The position numbers and the translations under genes are program-made. DNA of 64,000 nucleotides from CAILLO01 sp964579735 (GTDB lineage Bacteria > Bacillota > Clostridia > Saccharofermentanales > UBA5734). Each line of letters opens with the position of its first letter. The first letter of the stretch is position 1. The notes under the pieces are model-generated. The model was not told the DNA's origin. It made no database searches and was given only the letters and a program-made list of their open reading frames with translations. Of this stretch, positions 44,238 through 54,588 are shown piece by piece. The stretch is from assembly GCA_964579735.1 (NCBI GenBank), contig CAZOHH010000003.1, forward strand, positions 10,887-74,886. The letters run 5' to 3'.

Positions 44238-45720
44238 ACCCGCTATGCGCCGATTCGCCTCCAGGCACGGTACCGTCTCCCTTGTCCTGGCTTTGGTCGC
44301 CGCCTCGGGACTGATCGTGATGGGCATCTTCCTTCAAGGCGCGCGGATCAGAGCAGCGGAAGCCAACGTTCTACGATGCGTCGATTCTTCCTCGCGAATC
44401 GCCTTGTCGACCTATGGGGGTGCATTGCTGCAGCGCTATGGGATCTTCGCGGTCGACACGGGAAGGAGCGACTCATGGCGTGAGAACGCGGTCCATGCTT
44501 TCGATGAGTCGAAGGTGTCAGAAGCCTCGGCATGCCGGTTGGAGGTCCTCGCCCTGGATTCCCTTGGGGACAGAGAGGTTCTTGCCGCGGCGATTCGGAA
44601 CTTCGTAGGAGACCGTCTTCCTGCGTTGATCATCGCCATGGGGATAGACAAGCTGTCTGGCATCGGAAGACAGGCGATTCCGGTTTCCTTCGACCCTCTG
44701 TTCGATACCGGTGGCGAAGAGGATTCGACCTCGGGGTCATGGGGTGCCGCTCTTCTCGAATTGGCTGCGAAATCGGGCTCCTCCGAGGAGGCGCCTTATG
44801 TAAGCCCCGATGATCCTTCCTACGATATCGGAGATGCCTCGCAGGATATGAGCGAATGCCTGAGGGAGATCCAGGCCATGAATCGAATGGCCGCCGAAGA
44901 TCCCACACGCCCGAGTCTTCCTTCTCCTCTGGACCCGGCATCGATGATCGGGTTCCTATCCGAAACCATGAACGGGCTTCCTGCTTCCGTGGAAGCGATC
45001 CTGGACGAAGCTTCCCTCGATATCTATGCAACGACGATGTTCCGATCCCGGGTCCTCACTGGCTCCGACGACGGCGTCTCGTTCCCTTATACGGATCTTC
45101 GAGGACGCGCGATATCGAGCCTTGCTTGTGTCGATCTCTACGAAGCGGAACGGATCGTCGCAGGACGCAACACGGACGCGGAGAATCTGCTAGCCGTCGA
45201 GCGCCGCATTCTCGCGATCCGCTTCGCCTTCCAGATGGTCTCTCAGCTGAGCGACGAATCATGCCGGGAAAAGGCGCAGGCACTCGCGGCTGTTTTGTCC
45301 GGTCTTCTTTCCGCAGCCACATCCGGGGCCCTTGTGATTCCCACCGGCTTCCTTGCCATCGCGCTTCAGGCGGCCTGGGCCTTCCAGTCCGCCCGTTCCG
45401 AAGTACAGACGCTCGTGGAGGGCGGTTCCGTTCCATTCCTGCCGGAAGGCATGGTGCGAAACCTCCCCGAACTGGCTCAATGGAAAGCGGCTTACAGCGA
45501 TCACCTCACCCTCCTCCTGTTGGCCGTGCCGACTCGCATCAAGCTCGAACGGATCGCTTCCATCATCGAGAAGAACATCGCTCTTTTCGGCTCGTCGGAG
45601 TCGAGCGCAGAAGGAAAAGCACCGTTATCCGGCTACGCTACGCGCATAGTGGCCTCGACATGGTATCGGGGAGACATGGTTTCAAGGTCGACGGGGTTCT
45701 ATGACGATGCCGCGCGTTGA
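44227..45720 (+). CDS. DUF5702/TadG-like surface protein
   Basis: 497 residues. The N-terminus resembles the DUF5702 or TadG-like group: HGTVSLVLALVAASGLIVMGIFLQGARIRAAEAN has been split by me as HGTVSLVL, then a hydrophobic helix, then the LQGARIRAAEAN segment; a large extracytoplasmic domain follows, with few landmarks. A hydrophobic alanine-rich stretch occurs near residues 355-395. GGGAGG seven bases before ATG 44227. Overlaps both neighbours. Assignment is by N-terminal pattern and by the TadE-like neighbours; no motif identifies an activity. Confidence 0.5.
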   Translation: MSGEPAMRRFASRHGTVSLVLALVAASGLIVMGIFLQGARIRAAEANVLRCVDSSSRIALSTYGGALLQRYGIFAVDTGRSDSWRENAVHAFDESKVSEASACRLEVLALDSLGDREVLAAAIRNFVGDRLPALIIAMGIDKLSGIGRQAIPVSFDPLFDTGGEEDSTSGSWGAALLELAAKSGSSEEAPYVSPDDPSYDIGDASQDMSECLREIQAMNRMAAEDPTRPSLPSPLDPASMIGFLSETMNGLPASVEAILDEASLDIYATTMFRSRVLTGSDDGVSFPYTDLRGRAISSLACVDLYEAERIVAGRNTDAENLLAVERRILAIRFAFQMVSQLSDESCREKAQALAAVLSGLLSAATSGALVIPTGFLAIALQAAWAFQSARSEVQTLVEGGSVPFLPEGMVRNLPELAQWKAAYSDHLTLLLLAVPTRIKLERIASIIEKNIALFGSSESSAEGKAPLSGYATRIVASTWYRGDMVSRSTGFYDDAAR

Positions 45721-46696
45721 CCGGCTGAGAAGAAGGAATGGCTCTTTCGCATTGGAGACCGCTATTGCCTTGCCCGGGTTCATTTTGGTCGCGACCGTTC
45801 TTTTGACCGGAATGGCGGCTTCGCGCATCGGCGTCCATGTGGACATGGCACTTGAAGGGATGTGCCGGAGTATCAGCCTTGGGGGGCCTGCAGCGGATTT
45901 CATAGGTGTCGATAGACTCGGAGATGTTCTGGATTCGATAGGGGAGAAAGACTCGCGATCGATCCTGGACGGTCTCGACTTGTCAGGGCTGAAGGATCTT
46001 CTTGTCTGTGGCGCTGCCGACTTGGCGCTGCCCTTCTTGTTCGAGACCGAATACAACGCCGCTCCATCCCGAAGCGGCGTAGACGGCATGATCATCGGAG
46101 CAGGGAATGAGCGCTGGAAAGTCGAATGTGAATCGCGGCTTTCAGACGAGATGGTCCGAATCACGATGGTCTATGCGCTGCGCACGCCCTTCGGCCTCAT
46201 CGAACGGCGCGCGTCCTGTTTCCTGTCGCTCTGGGAGGAAGGAGACGGAACCCGGGATGCAAGGGAGGGGGAGAATGTATGGAGTCTCGACAAGCTTGTT
46301 CGAGGCCGCACCCTGAGAGCACGCTTCGGAGGGAATCTGCCGATGGGATTTCCTGTGCTTTCGGCTTTCCGCAATGGAACGGCCACGGTGATCCATAGCA
46401 TGGACTTGTCTGCAATGGGGTGGCAGGACGTTGTCGAAGCGGAACGGGAGATCGTCGAACGAATCGATGCTCTGGTCGGATTCAATGGGACCCTATCTCC
46501 ATGGGGTTCGGACGGCATCAACATCGCACCTGGAACCATCCAGGCGCGCCATTTCCTTCTCGTCGTCCCTACCAATACCGATGAAGACCGTTTTGCGTCG
46601 ATTCTCGACCGATGCACCCTTCTAGCCTCCCGAAAAGGTGCCGTGATGTCGGTCGTGCGATATCAGGAAAGGCTAGCTGCGGTTGCGATGGAATAG
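45701..46696 (+). CDS. TadE-like pseudopilin with large C-terminal domain
   Basis: 331 residues. A basic leader (RLRRRNG) is followed by SFALETAIALPGF and a hydrophobic helix. Cleavage after the Gly would put Glu at mature position 5, exactly the type IV prepilin rule. The rest (about 290 residues) is an extracellular domain of unknown family. It starts inside the previous gene; ATG 45701 and ATG 45707 are both possible. No prepilin peptidase, secretion ATPase or Tad platform gene lies in the window. Confidence 0.55.
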   Translation: MTMPRVDRLRRRNGSFALETAIALPGFILVATVLLTGMAASRIGVHVDMALEGMCRSISLGGPAADFIGVDRLGDVLDSIGEKDSRSILDGLDLSGLKDLLVCGAADLALPFLFETEYNAAPSRSGVDGMIIGAGNERWKVECESRLSDEMVRITMVYALRTPFGLIERRASCFLSLWEEGDGTRDAREGENVWSLDKLVRGRTLRARFGGNLPMGFPVLSAFRNGTATVIHSMDLSAMGWQDVVEAEREIVERIDALVGFNGTLSPWGSDGINIAPGTIQARHFLLVVPTNTDEDRFASILDRCTLLASRKGAVMSVVRYQERLAAVAME

Positions 46697-46711
46697 TGCA
46701 AGTAGTATCAT
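46683..46711 (+). promoter_or_regulatory. Promoter of the first LCP gene
   Basis: TTGCGA (46683-46688), 17 bases, TATCAT (46706-46711), overlapping the 3' end of the pseudopilin gene and 31 bases before the LCP start. Confidence 0.45.
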
Positions 46712-46742
46712 TCCAAGAAGAATGAAGAAGTCGGGAGAGAAA

Positions 46743-48050
46743 ATGAAGCGTGTATTGAGTAAAGGCGTCCGGAGGACCCTCGTGGCCGTCCTTTCCTTGA
46801 GTGTCGTCATCGTCGCCGCCGCGACCTATTTCGTCGTGGACCTTCTCGGTCGCGCCGGGCGAACCGATGTCGACATCGTCGACAAGGTGACCGTTCCCTC
46901 CGGGTCTCTGGATGACATCACGGAACAGCCTGAGGATTCATCCATCGAGGAAGATCCCGATGCGACCGGAGGCGCCGCCACGACGCCTCGACCCGCCCTC
47001 TCCCGCAACTGGGGGCAAGGCATCTGCCCCGTCTACGTCGTCTCGTCGATCCCCATTCAGAAGGTCGCCCAGAGGGTCGAAGGAGTTGAAAACATCCTCG
47101 TCTTCGGAGTCGATTCCCGGTCGGCGTCGACGAAGGCCTCGCGCACGGATACGATGATGATCGTCACCATCGATACCCGCAATGGAAGCAAGACCATCAA
47201 GCTCATATCGCTCCTTCGCGACACCCAGGTCGATATCGCCGGTCGTACCCTGCCGAACAAGCTCAATACGCCCTACGTATTCGGCGGAATCGGATTGATG
47301 CTCAATACGATCAACTCTACCTTCGACCTCGACATCCAGAAGTTCATCATGATCGACCTCTCCAGCGCAGAGCACATCATCGACATGACCGGCGGCATCG
47401 AGGTCAACGTGCTTGGCAAGGAGCTCGAGTGGCTCAACATCAACATCAATGAGACGAACAACCTTTTCAAGAAGGGATCCCGTCCGAAGTCCCCGAACAT
47501 CTTCACTTCCGGACTGCAGACCCTGGATGGTCGACAGGCTGTCGCATATGGCCGGATCCGGAAGGTCGACAGCGACTTCCAGAGGACGACCCGTCAGCGG
47601 TACGTCGCGAAGCAACTGCTCAAGGCATTCCTCAATGCGACGGTCGATAGGAAGTACACGGCGCTGCAAGCCGCTTTCGATGGGATCAACACGAACATGA
47701 CCTATGGCGAAATGTTCCGCATCGCGTCCGATACCGTCTCCTCCATGCCGACGGATCTTTCCTCGGTTCGTGAATACAAGGTGCCGGCTTCCGGGATGTA
47801 CACGGAAGACAGGGCCACGTTTAATCTCGTCATGAATCTACCCGTTCAGATCGCCGACCTGCACCGTTTCATCTGGAGCACGTCGACTGACGTGACGACG
47901 ACACCCGAATCCACTCCCGAGGTCAGTCCGGAGATTTCTCCGACCTTCGTTCCCTCTCCGACCCTGGATGCGACGCCGGCTTCTACCGATGGAGAACCCT
48001 CTCCGACCCCTACCCCTGATTCCGTTGCGACTCCGACCTCTGTAGAATGA
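46743..48050 (+). CDS. LytR-CpsA-Psr (LCP) family protein with Pro/Thr-rich tail
   Basis: 435 residues. LCP enzymes move anionic polymers from lipid carriers to peptidoglycan. One membrane helix near residues 11-33, an acidic linker, then the LCP domain: NILVFGVDSR, RTDTMMIVTID, KLISLLRDTQVDI (with the catalytic Arg-Asp), GGIEVNV and AYGRIRKVDSDFQRTTRQR. The last 50 residues are a Pro/Thr/Ser-rich tail (TPESTPEVSPEISP and similar). ATG 46743 follows GGGAGA; ATG 46722 would add seven residues. A paralogue follows. Confidence 0.9.
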   Translation: MKRVLSKGVRRTLVAVLSLSVVIVAAATYFVVDLLGRAGRTDVDIVDKVTVPSGSLDDITEQPEDSSIEEDPDATGGAATTPRPALSRNWGQGICPVYVVSSIPIQKVAQRVEGVENILVFGVDSRSASTKASRTDTMMIVTIDTRNGSKTIKLISLLRDTQVDIAGRTLPNKLNTPYVFGGIGLMLNTINSTFDLDIQKFIMIDLSSAEHIIDMTGGIEVNVLGKELEWLNININETNNLFKKGSRPKSPNIFTSGLQTLDGRQAVAYGRIRKVDSDFQRTTRQRYVAKQLLKAFLNATVDRKYTALQAAFDGINTNMTYGEMFRIASDTVSSMPTDLSSVREYKVPASGMYTEDRATFNLVMNLPVQIADLHRFIWSTSTDVTTTPESTPEVSPEISPTFVPSPTLDATPASTDGEPSPTPTPDSVATPTSVE

Positions 48051-48091
48051 ACCCTATCGAACGTCCTTGAAATGGAAAGGAATCGATTCAC

Positions 48092-49297
48092 TTGAAACAG
48101 AAGCGAACGCTTGGAAACGTCCATTCCCGTCAGTACAGCGACCTTTCCCCCTTCCAGGGCCGCAGCCGCCGACGTCCCCGTGTCTTTCGGACGCTGTTGG
48201 GCATCGTGCTTGTGGTGGTCCTCATCGGTATCGTATCCTTCGGCGGGTTCCTTCTCGCCGGTTATCTCAAGATCACACGGGATGCGACTCCGAATGTCAC
48301 GCCTACGCCTTCCTCCTCGATCACGCAGCCGGTGACGCCTGGTATTTCACCTGAACCCACGTTCGTCGATATCGCCGGACTCGAGCGGGATCTTCGCGTA
48401 CCCATCGAAACCGTCGCCCAGAAGGATCCGGACGTCCAGAACATCCTCCTCATCGGGGTCGACCGGCGCAATACGGCCTCCACGACGGGAAACAGCGACA
48501 CCATGATGATCATCTCCGTCGACCGCCGCAACAACGATATCAAGCTCATGTCCGTCCTACGTGACTGCTATGTGACCATCCAGAAGGACGGCAAGACCGT
48601 GAAGGCGAAGATCAATGCAGCATACGCATATGGTGGGCCCGGCCTCACCATCAACACCTTGAACCGGACCTTCGACCTCGATATCCAGAAATACGTGCTC
48701 GTGGACTTCCAGAGTTCAGAAGCGGTGATCAACTCCGCAGGTGGACTCGACATCTTCGTGAGCGAAAAAGAGATCAAGTGGGCCAACGACAGCATCAAGG
48801 AAACCAACCGGGTCATACTGCCGAACACGCCGGCTTCTCCTGAAATCACCGAAGCCGGTCTTCAACATCTCGATGCTCGCCAGGCCATCAGCTGGGCCCG
48901 CATCCGCAAGACCGATCTCGTCGTCGATGGCAAGACCTATGCCATGGACATGGGCCGTGCGGAGCGACAGAAGATTCTTCTACGGGCTCTGATGGACAAG
49001 TTCTTCGCGATCGATGCGATTTCGAAGATCGACATGATGAATCAGGTGTTCGGCATGGTGGAGACGAACCTCCGTCTTTCGGAATCGTTGTCGCTGATGC
49101 AGTTCGCGGCGACCAAGCTCACGAAGGACTCGAGCCAGATCGCCGGATTCACGATTCCGTCCTATTCCACTCGGACCGTAGTGGAGACCCCGGTCTGGTG
49201 CTTCGTCGTGGATTTCAACAAGGCGATACCCGAGCTCCAGCAGTTCATCTGGGGCAAGACCTTTGAATTCACGCCCCGCGATCCTGTCTCACCGTAG
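48092..49297 (+). CDS. LytR-CpsA-Psr (LCP) family protein (paralogue)
   Basis: 401 residues. Membrane helix at about residues 33-55, a short Thr/Pro-rich linker (NVTPTPSSS), then the LCP domain: NILLIGVDRR, NSDTMMIISVDRRN, LMSVLRDCYVTI, GGLDIFV, and WARIRKTDLVVDG. The RQR segment that closes the active site reads RAERQK here. The TTG at 48092 was chosen from GGAAAGGA upstream; no in-frame ATG gives a complete membrane anchor. It lies 41 bases after the first LCP gene. Presumably teichoic-acid-like or capsular polymer attachment. Confidence 0.9.
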   Translation: MKQKRTLGNVHSRQYSDLSPFQGRSRRRPRVFRTLLGIVLVVVLIGIVSFGGFLLAGYLKITRDATPNVTPTPSSSITQPVTPGISPEPTFVDIAGLERDLRVPIETVAQKDPDVQNILLIGVDRRNTASTTGNSDTMMIISVDRRNNDIKLMSVLRDCYVTIQKDGKTVKAKINAAYAYGGPGLTINTLNRTFDLDIQKYVLVDFQSSEAVINSAGGLDIFVSEKEIKWANDSIKETNRVILPNTPASPEITEAGLQHLDARQAISWARIRKTDLVVDGKTYAMDMGRAERQKILLRALMDKFFAIDAISKIDMMNQVFGMVETNLRLSESLSLMQFAATKLTKDSSQIAGFTIPSYSTRTVVETPVWCFVVDFNKAIPELQQFIWGKTFEFTPRDPVSP

Positions 49298-49308
49298 GAG
49301 GTGGCGCC

Positions 49309-49614
49309 ATGAACGAGAAGCTGAAGGACACTTCCACGGACCGCCTTTTCGAAGCGATGCTGTCCTTGAAGAATCTCGATGAGTGCTATTCCTTCTTCGA
49401 AGACCTCTGCACGGTCTCCGAAATCAAGTCGCTCGCCCAGCGACTGACCGTGGCTTCGTTGCTTCGGAGCGGCGGAACCTATTCCGAGATCTGCGAAAGA
49501 ACCGGCGTGAGCACCGCGACCATCAGCCGCGTGAACAGAGCGCTTGAATATGGAGCCGATGGATACAAGACCGTACTTTCCCGAATCGAAACGGGAACCG
49601 TGCGTCTAGACTGA
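49309..49614 (+). CDS. YerC/YecD-type TrpR-like DNA-binding protein
   Basis: 101 residues. Matches the YerC/YecD family: [21 protein letters not shown] followed by a TrpR-type helix-turn-helix, [25 protein letters not shown]. Such proteins are widespread in Bacillota; the DNA target is not established. GGAGG precedes the ATG. It sits 12 bases after the LCP gene and 18 before secA, so it may be cotranscribed with either; whether it regulates them is unknown. Confidence 0.88.
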   Translation: MNEKLKDTSTDRLFEAMLSLKNLDECYSFFEDLCTVSEIKSLAQRLTVASLLRSGGTYSEICERTGVSTATISRVNRALEYGADGYKTVLSRIETGTVRLD

Positions 49615-49631
49615 AAGGAAGTAACCGTCCG

Positions 49632-52457
49632 ATGGGACTCTTCTCTAAAATCTTCGGAACCCACAGCGACCGCGAAATCAAGCGCATCCTGCCTCTCGTC
49701 GATAGCGTCGAGGCGCTTTCCGACAGATGTTCCGCGATGTCGGAGGACGAACTCAAGTCGATGACGCAAATCTTCCGAAATCGGGTCCAGGCAGGCGAAA
49801 CCCTCGACGATCTTCTTCCAGAGGCTTTCGCGGTCGTAAGGGAAGCCTCCTGGCGCGTCCTCGGCATGCGCCACTATCGCGTCCAGATCATCGGCGGAAT
49901 CGTACTCCATCAGGGCAGGATCTCCGAGATGAAGACCGGCGAGGGCAAGACCCTCGTCGCGACGCTTCCGGTCTATCTCAATGCGCTGGCCGGCAAAGGG
50001 GTCCACGTCGTCACCGTCAACGATTATCTGGCCCGTCGCGACAGCGAGTGGATGGGCAAGATCTATCGCTACCTCGGACTCGACGTAGGGCTCATCGTTC
50101 ACGGAATCGACAACGCCGAACGGCGAAGAGCCTATGCCAGCGATGTCACCTATGGGACGAACAATGAGTTCGGTTTCGACTACCTCCGCGACAACATGGT
50201 CATACGCAGCGAGGAACGGGTTCAGCGCGATCTCAATTTCGCTATCGTGGATGAGGTCGACAGCATCCTGATCGACGAAGCGAGGACCCCTCTCATCATC
50301 TCCGGCATGGGAGAGAAGTCGACCGATCTGTACGAAAAAACCGATGTCTTCGTACGTCGACTGAAAGTCCGAATCGTCACGGAGCTCGACGACAAGCAGG
50401 ACTATGAGGATACCGAGTCCGAAGCCGACTACATCATCGATGAGAAGGCGAATACCGCCGTTCTGACCGCGGAAGGCGTCACAAAGGCGGAACGCCACTT
50501 CGGCGTGACGAATCTCTCCGATGCGGAGAACTACACCCTGCAGCATCATCTGAGCAATGCACTCAGAGCGCACGGTCTCATGAAACTCGACCACCAGTAT
50601 GTCGTGAAGGACGGTGAGATCATCATCGTGGATGACTTCACCGGCAGACTGATGTTCGGCAGACGCTACAGCGATGGCCTCCATCAGGCCATAGAGGCCA
50701 AGGAGGGCGTCAAGGTCGAGCGGGAGAGCAAGACCCTGGCGACCATCACCTTCCAGAACTATTTCCGCATGTATGGCAAACTGTCCGGCATGACGGGCAC
50801 GGCACTCACCGAAGAAGAGGAGTTCCGCGCGATCTACAAGCTCGACGTCATCACGATTCCTACACACAAGGACATGATCCGAAGTGACGAGCCCGATGCG
50901 GTCTTCAAGACGCTCCGCGGCAAATACATGGCCCTGCTCGAGGAAGTGAAGGAAGTCCACGCCAAGGGACAACCGATCCTGATCGGCACGGTCTCCGTCG
51001 AACGTTCTGAGTTCATCTCGACCTTGCTGAAACGGGACGGGATTCCCCACAATGTCTTGAATGCGAAGCAGCATGAACGCGAAGCCGAAATCGTCGCCCA
51101 GGCAGGCCGGTTCGGCCAGGTCACGCTGGCGACGAACATGGCCGGACGTGGTACTGACATCCTGTTAGGCGGAAATCCTGAATTCCTCTCCAAGCAGGAG
51201 ATGCGAAAGCAAGGGGTCGATGAAGCCCTGATCGATGCGTCGACCACGCATAACGAGACACTGGATCCATTGGTTCTTGAAGCCAGAACCCGCTATGCGG
51301 AGCTCTTTGCGCGATATCGCATCCAGACCGATACCGAGCATGTCAAGGTCGTCGAAGCGGGCGGTCTCTACATCATGGGAACGGAAAGGCATGAATCCAG
51401 ACGTATCGACAATCAGCTTCGTGGCCGGTCAGGACGTCAAGGCGACCCGGGGCGGAGCCGTTTCTTCATGTCCCTTGAAGACGATCTGATGCGGCTGTTC
51501 GGTGGAGACCGGATGCTTTCGATGTTCAACGTCCTCGGTGTCGAGGAGGACATGCCGATCGAGCACCCCATGTTATCCAACGCCATCGAGACGGCCCAGA
51601 AGCGCGTCGAAGGTAGGAATTTCAATATCCGCAAGCACGTACTCGAATACGACGACGTGATGAACAAGCAGCGTGAAGTGATCTATGGTCAGAGGCTGAA
51701 GGTGCTTGAAGGGCAGGATCTGAGGGATACGTATCTTCGCATGGTGGGCTCCGTGGCACACAAGGTAGCCGGTGCCTTCTGCAGCGATGTGGATATCCCC
51801 GAACGATGGGATTGGGAGGCATTCGAAGCACGCATCAACGACGTCTTCGGAGACATCCCCGCCATCGAGCGCTGTCAGGTGGAGTTGAACGTGCTCGACG
51901 CCAAGACCGCAACCGAAATCGTCGTCGATGCGGCACTGGAACGATACGCCCAGCGTGACGAGCAGATCGGCGGTCCCGAAATCATGCGAGAGGCGGAGCG
52001 GGTCGTGTTGCTGAGGACCGTCGACGAAAAGTGGATGGACCATATCGACGCGATGGACGAACTCCGATCCGGCATCGGCATGCGCGGCTATGCGCAGTTG
52101 AACCCCGTGATCGAGTATCGACGGGAGGGGTTCGAGATGTTCGAGGCCATGAACCTCGCCATCCAGGAGGACTCCGTCCGAATCATGATGAAGGGCCGCT
52201 TCACGACGGAACAGCCTCTCCGCAGGCAGGCCGTCGCACACGACCTCAAGGAGTCCCATGGCGGTACCGGTTACGTAGAAGGAGAACCCGCGCCGACGGC
52301 AGCGACTCCTCAAGGTCGTTCGACCGCTGCATCCGGTGGAAAAACGACATCCACTCCGGTCAAGGCAGCTCCCAAGGCAGGACGAAACGATCCCTGTCCC
52401 TGTGGAAGCGGCAAGAAGTACAAGAACTGCCACGGAGCGAATTCCAGCGACCTTTAG
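49632..52457 (+). CDS. secA: Preprotein translocase ATPase SecA
   Basis: 941 residues. Motor of the general secretion pathway. Nucleotide-binding domain 1 with MKTGEGKT (Walker A) and [20 protein letters not shown] (Walker B region), the preprotein cross-linking domain, domain 2 with [10 protein letters not shown] and RGRSGRQGD, the helical scaffold ([19 protein letters not shown]), a low-complexity linker and a C-terminal SEC-C zinc site ([14 protein letters not shown]). prfB, a frequent downstream neighbour in Bacillota, is absent; pnp follows instead. Confidence 0.97.
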   Translation: MGLFSKIFGTHSDREIKRILPLVDSVEALSDRCSAMSEDELKSMTQIFRNRVQAGETLDDLLPEAFAVVREASWRVLGMRHYRVQIIGGIVLHQGRISEMKTGEGKTLVATLPVYLNALAGKGVHVVTVNDYLARRDSEWMGKIYRYLGLDVGLIVHGIDNAERRRAYASDVTYGTNNEFGFDYLRDNMVIRSEERVQRDLNFAIVDEVDSILIDEARTPLIISGMGEKSTDLYEKTDVFVRRLKVRIVTELDDKQDYEDTESEADYIIDEKANTAVLTAEGVTKAERHFGVTNLSDAENYTLQHHLSNALRAHGLMKLDHQYVVKDGEIIIVDDFTGRLMFGRRYSDGLHQAIEAKEGVKVERESKTLATITFQNYFRMYGKLSGMTGTALTEEEEFRAIYKLDVITIPTHKDMIRSDEPDAVFKTLRGKYMALLEEVKEVHAKGQPILIGTVSVERSEFISTLLKRDGIPHNVLNAKQHEREAEIVAQAGRFGQVTLATNMAGRGTDILLGGNPEFLSKQEMRKQGVDEALIDASTTHNETLDPLVLEARTRYAELFARYRIQTDTEHVKVVEAGGLYIMGTERHESRRIDNQLRGRSGRQGDPGRSRFFMSLEDDLMRLFGGDRMLSMFNVLGVEEDMPIEHPMLSNAIETAQKRVEGRNFNIRKHVLEYDDVMNKQREVIYGQRLKVLEGQDLRDTYLRMVGSVAHKVAGAFCSDVDIPERWDWEAFEARINDVFGDIPAIERCQVELNVLDAKTATEIVVDAALERYAQRDEQIGGPEIMREAERVVLLRTVDEKWMDHIDAMDELRSGIGMRGYAQLNPVIEYRREGFEMFEAMNLAIQEDSVRIMMKGRFTTEQPLRRQAVAHDLKESHGGTGYVEGEPAPTAATPQGRSTAASGGKTTSTPVKAAPKAGRNDPCPCGSGKKYKNCHGANSSDL

Positions 52458-52472
52458 CAGGAGGGAATGCAC

Positions 52473-53315
52473 ATGGATTTCGACGTCGACGCATACCGGG
52501 AACGGATCGGAAAAGCTTCCTCCACCATCCTCGGCGCGATTTCCAGGATACCCGACATCGCGATCGTTCTTGGATCGGGACTCGGTCCTCTCGCCGATTC
52601 CGTCGAGGATCCCACCTACCTGCCCTATGAGGAGATTCCCGGATTCCCTCGCGTGACCGTCGTCGGCCATCAGGGTCGGCTCGTCTTCGGTACCCTCAGG
52701 GGACGCGACGTCGTGGTGATGCAAGGCAGGTTCCACCACTACGAAGGACACGATATCCATGATGTCGTGTTCCCCATTCGGGTTTTCCAGACACTCGGCA
52801 TCCGCACGCTGATCCTGACGAATGCCGCCGGTGGTCTTGGGGCCACGATGCGCCCTGGATCCCTGATGCTGATCGAGGACCATATCGGGATGTTCGGAGA
52901 GTCCCCGCTTCGAGGCGCCAACCTCGACGAATTCGGACCCAGATTCTGCGACATGAGCAGAGTATATGATGAGGAACTCATCGAAACGGCCGCGAACTGC
53001 GGCAAGGAGCTGGGCCTGGACCTTCACCGTGGCGTCTATTGCTTCTGCAGGGGACCGCAGTTCGAAACGCCTGCCGAAATCCGGATGCTCCGCTCTCTGG
53101 GCGTATCTGCGGTTGGAATGTCCACGGTACCGGAAGCTACCGTCGCCTCCCATGGCGGGATGAAGGTCCTCGCCCTTTCCTGCATCACCAACCTCGCCTC
53201 AGGACTTTCGAAATCCCCATTGAACCATGAAGAAGTCCTTCAGGTCGGTCGAGAGTCCGCGGCAGGACTGATTCGCCTATTGGAGAACACCGTCGAACGA
53301 CTCGGGAGGAATTGA
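52473..53315 (+). CDS. punA: Purine nucleoside phosphorylase, trimeric type (PNP-I)
   Basis: 280 residues. Splits 6-oxopurine nucleosides (inosine, guanosine) with phosphate. VLGSGLG, GRFHHYEGH, TNAAGG, RGPQFETPAEIRM and SCITNLASG are family motifs; the Asn in ITNLASG is the residue that reads 6-oxopurines. The ATG at 52473 has AGGAGGG at right distance; ATG 52467 is too close to it. It is first in a pnp-ahcY-mtaD run. MTA phosphorylases belong to the same superfamily, but the Asn suggests inosine-type substrates, possibly including methylthioinosine. Confidence 0.9.
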   Translation: MDFDVDAYRERIGKASSTILGAISRIPDIAIVLGSGLGPLADSVEDPTYLPYEEIPGFPRVTVVGHQGRLVFGTLRGRDVVVMQGRFHHYEGHDIHDVVFPIRVFQTLGIRTLILTNAAGGLGATMRPGSLMLIEDHIGMFGESPLRGANLDEFGPRFCDMSRVYDEELIETAANCGKELGLDLHRGVYCFCRGPQFETPAEIRMLRSLGVSAVGMSTVPEATVASHGGMKVLALSCITNLASGLSKSPLNHEEVLQVGRESAAGLIRLLENTVERLGRN

Positions 53316-53316
53316 A

Positions 53317-54588
53317 ATGGAATCCATCGTCCGTGACCTGTCCCTGGCCCCTCAAGGACGCAGGAAGATCGAGTGGGCCAAAGCCAATATGCCCATCCTG
53401 CGCGGCATCACCGAGGAGTTCATTCGCGAACAACCCTTCAGGGGATTGCGGGTCGCCGTCAGCGTGCATGTCGAAGCCAAGACGGCATGTCTTGCGGAAA
53501 CACTTCGTCTCGGCGGAGCGGAAGTCGCCTTGACCGGATGCAACCCATTGTCCACGCAGGACGACGTAGCCGCGGCGTTGGCGGTTACAGGCATGGCCGT
53601 ATTCTGCTGGCATGCCGCGACTCCGGACGAATACGAGTCCCACCTCCGTGCGGCCCTCGCTTTCAAACCCCACGTCGTCATCGATGATGGCGGCGACTTC
53701 GCCTATCTTCTCCACGGAATCCGTCGGGAAGACGCTTCCGAACTCCTCGGCGGGTGTGAAGAGACGACGACCGGAGTGAACCGATTGAGGATCCTGGAGT
53801 GTGAGAACCGGTTGCTCTATCCGGTCATCGCAGTCAACAACGCCCGTTGCAAGCACCTTTTCGACAATCGTTACGGCACGGGTCAGTCCGCTTGGGCCGC
53901 CATCCTCTCCACGACCAACCTACTGATCGCCGGGAAGACGGTTGTCGTTGCAGGCTATGGCATGTGCGGCAAAGGGGTGGTGGCGCGTGCGAAGGGCCTC
54001 GGTGCGAACGTGGTCGTCTGCGAGGTCGATGCCGTGCGCGCTGCCGAAGCCCTGATGGACGGCTGCCGCGTCATGACGATGCGGGAAGCCGCAGCAGTCG
54101 GAGATTTCTTCATCACGGTCACGGGGTGCAGGGACATCATCGTCCGGGAACATCTCGAAGCCATGAAGGATGGGGCCGTCCTATGCAATGCCGGACATTT
54201 CGACGTTGAAATCGACATCCCGGCCCTTTCGAACCTTGCCGTCGAAGTGATGGAATCCCGCCCGAACATCCGTTCCTATCGGCTCGGGGACGGTCGAAGA
54301 CTTCACCTTCTAGGCGAGGGGAGATTGGTCAATCTCGCTGCCGGGGATGGTCATCCCGTCGAAATCATGGACATGAGCTTTGCTCTCCAGGCGCTATGTG
54401 CGCGCTTCATCGCGCAGAATGGACGAACGCTGCCGGTTCGCGTGCATGAGGTTCCATCGGAGTTCGACGAACAGGTCGCCCAAAGGTTCCTGTCGTCCCG
54501 CGGAGCCTCGATCGATTCGCTGACGCAGGGTCAGAGGAACTACGCCACGACCTGGGAGATCGCCTGCGAAGATGGGAATCAATCTTGA
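53317..54588 (+). CDS. ahcY: Adenosylhomocysteinase family protein, archaeal/Thermotoga type (possible S-inosylhomocysteine hydrolase)
   Basis: 423 residues. Hydrolyses S-adenosyl- or S-inosylhomocysteine using bound NAD+. Catalytic positions seen: His51 (VSVHVEAKTA), the Asp pair in IDDGGD (123-124), Glu149 in CEETTTG, Lys179 and Asp183-Asn184 in KHLFDN. NAD site GYGMCGKG at 213-220. RYGTGQS has Thr188 where animal enzymes have Cys, and the 40-residue insert and C-terminal KxxxYRY tail of the eukaryotic type are missing. Archaeal relatives of this type include MJ1388, an S-inosylhomocysteine hydrolase. Neighbouring mtaD and pnp favour that reading. Confidence 0.88.
   Translation: MESIVRDLSLAPQGRRKIEWAKANMPILRGITEEFIREQPFRGLRVAVSVHVEAKTACLAETLRLGGAEVALTGCNPLSTQDDVAAALAVTGMAVFCWHAATPDEYESHLRAALAFKPHVVIDDGGDFAYLLHGIRREDASELLGGCEETTTGVNRLRILECENRLLYPVIAVNNARCKHLFDNRYGTGQSAWAAILSTTNLLIAGKTVVVAGYGMCGKGVVARAKGLGANVVVCEVDAVRAAEALMDGCRVMTMREAAAVGDFFITVTGCRDIIVREHLEAMKDGAVLCNAGHFDVEIDIPALSNLAVEVMESRPNIRSYRLGDGRRLHLLGEGRLVNLAAGDGHPVEIMDMSFALQALCARFIAQNGRTLPVRVHEVPSEFDEQVAQRFLSSRGASIDSLTQGQRNYATTWEIACEDGNQS

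Noticed and set aside
49632..52472. secA-prfB arrangement with programmed frameshift
   Set aside because: No release-factor gene follows secA; the next gene is pnp, read in one frame.
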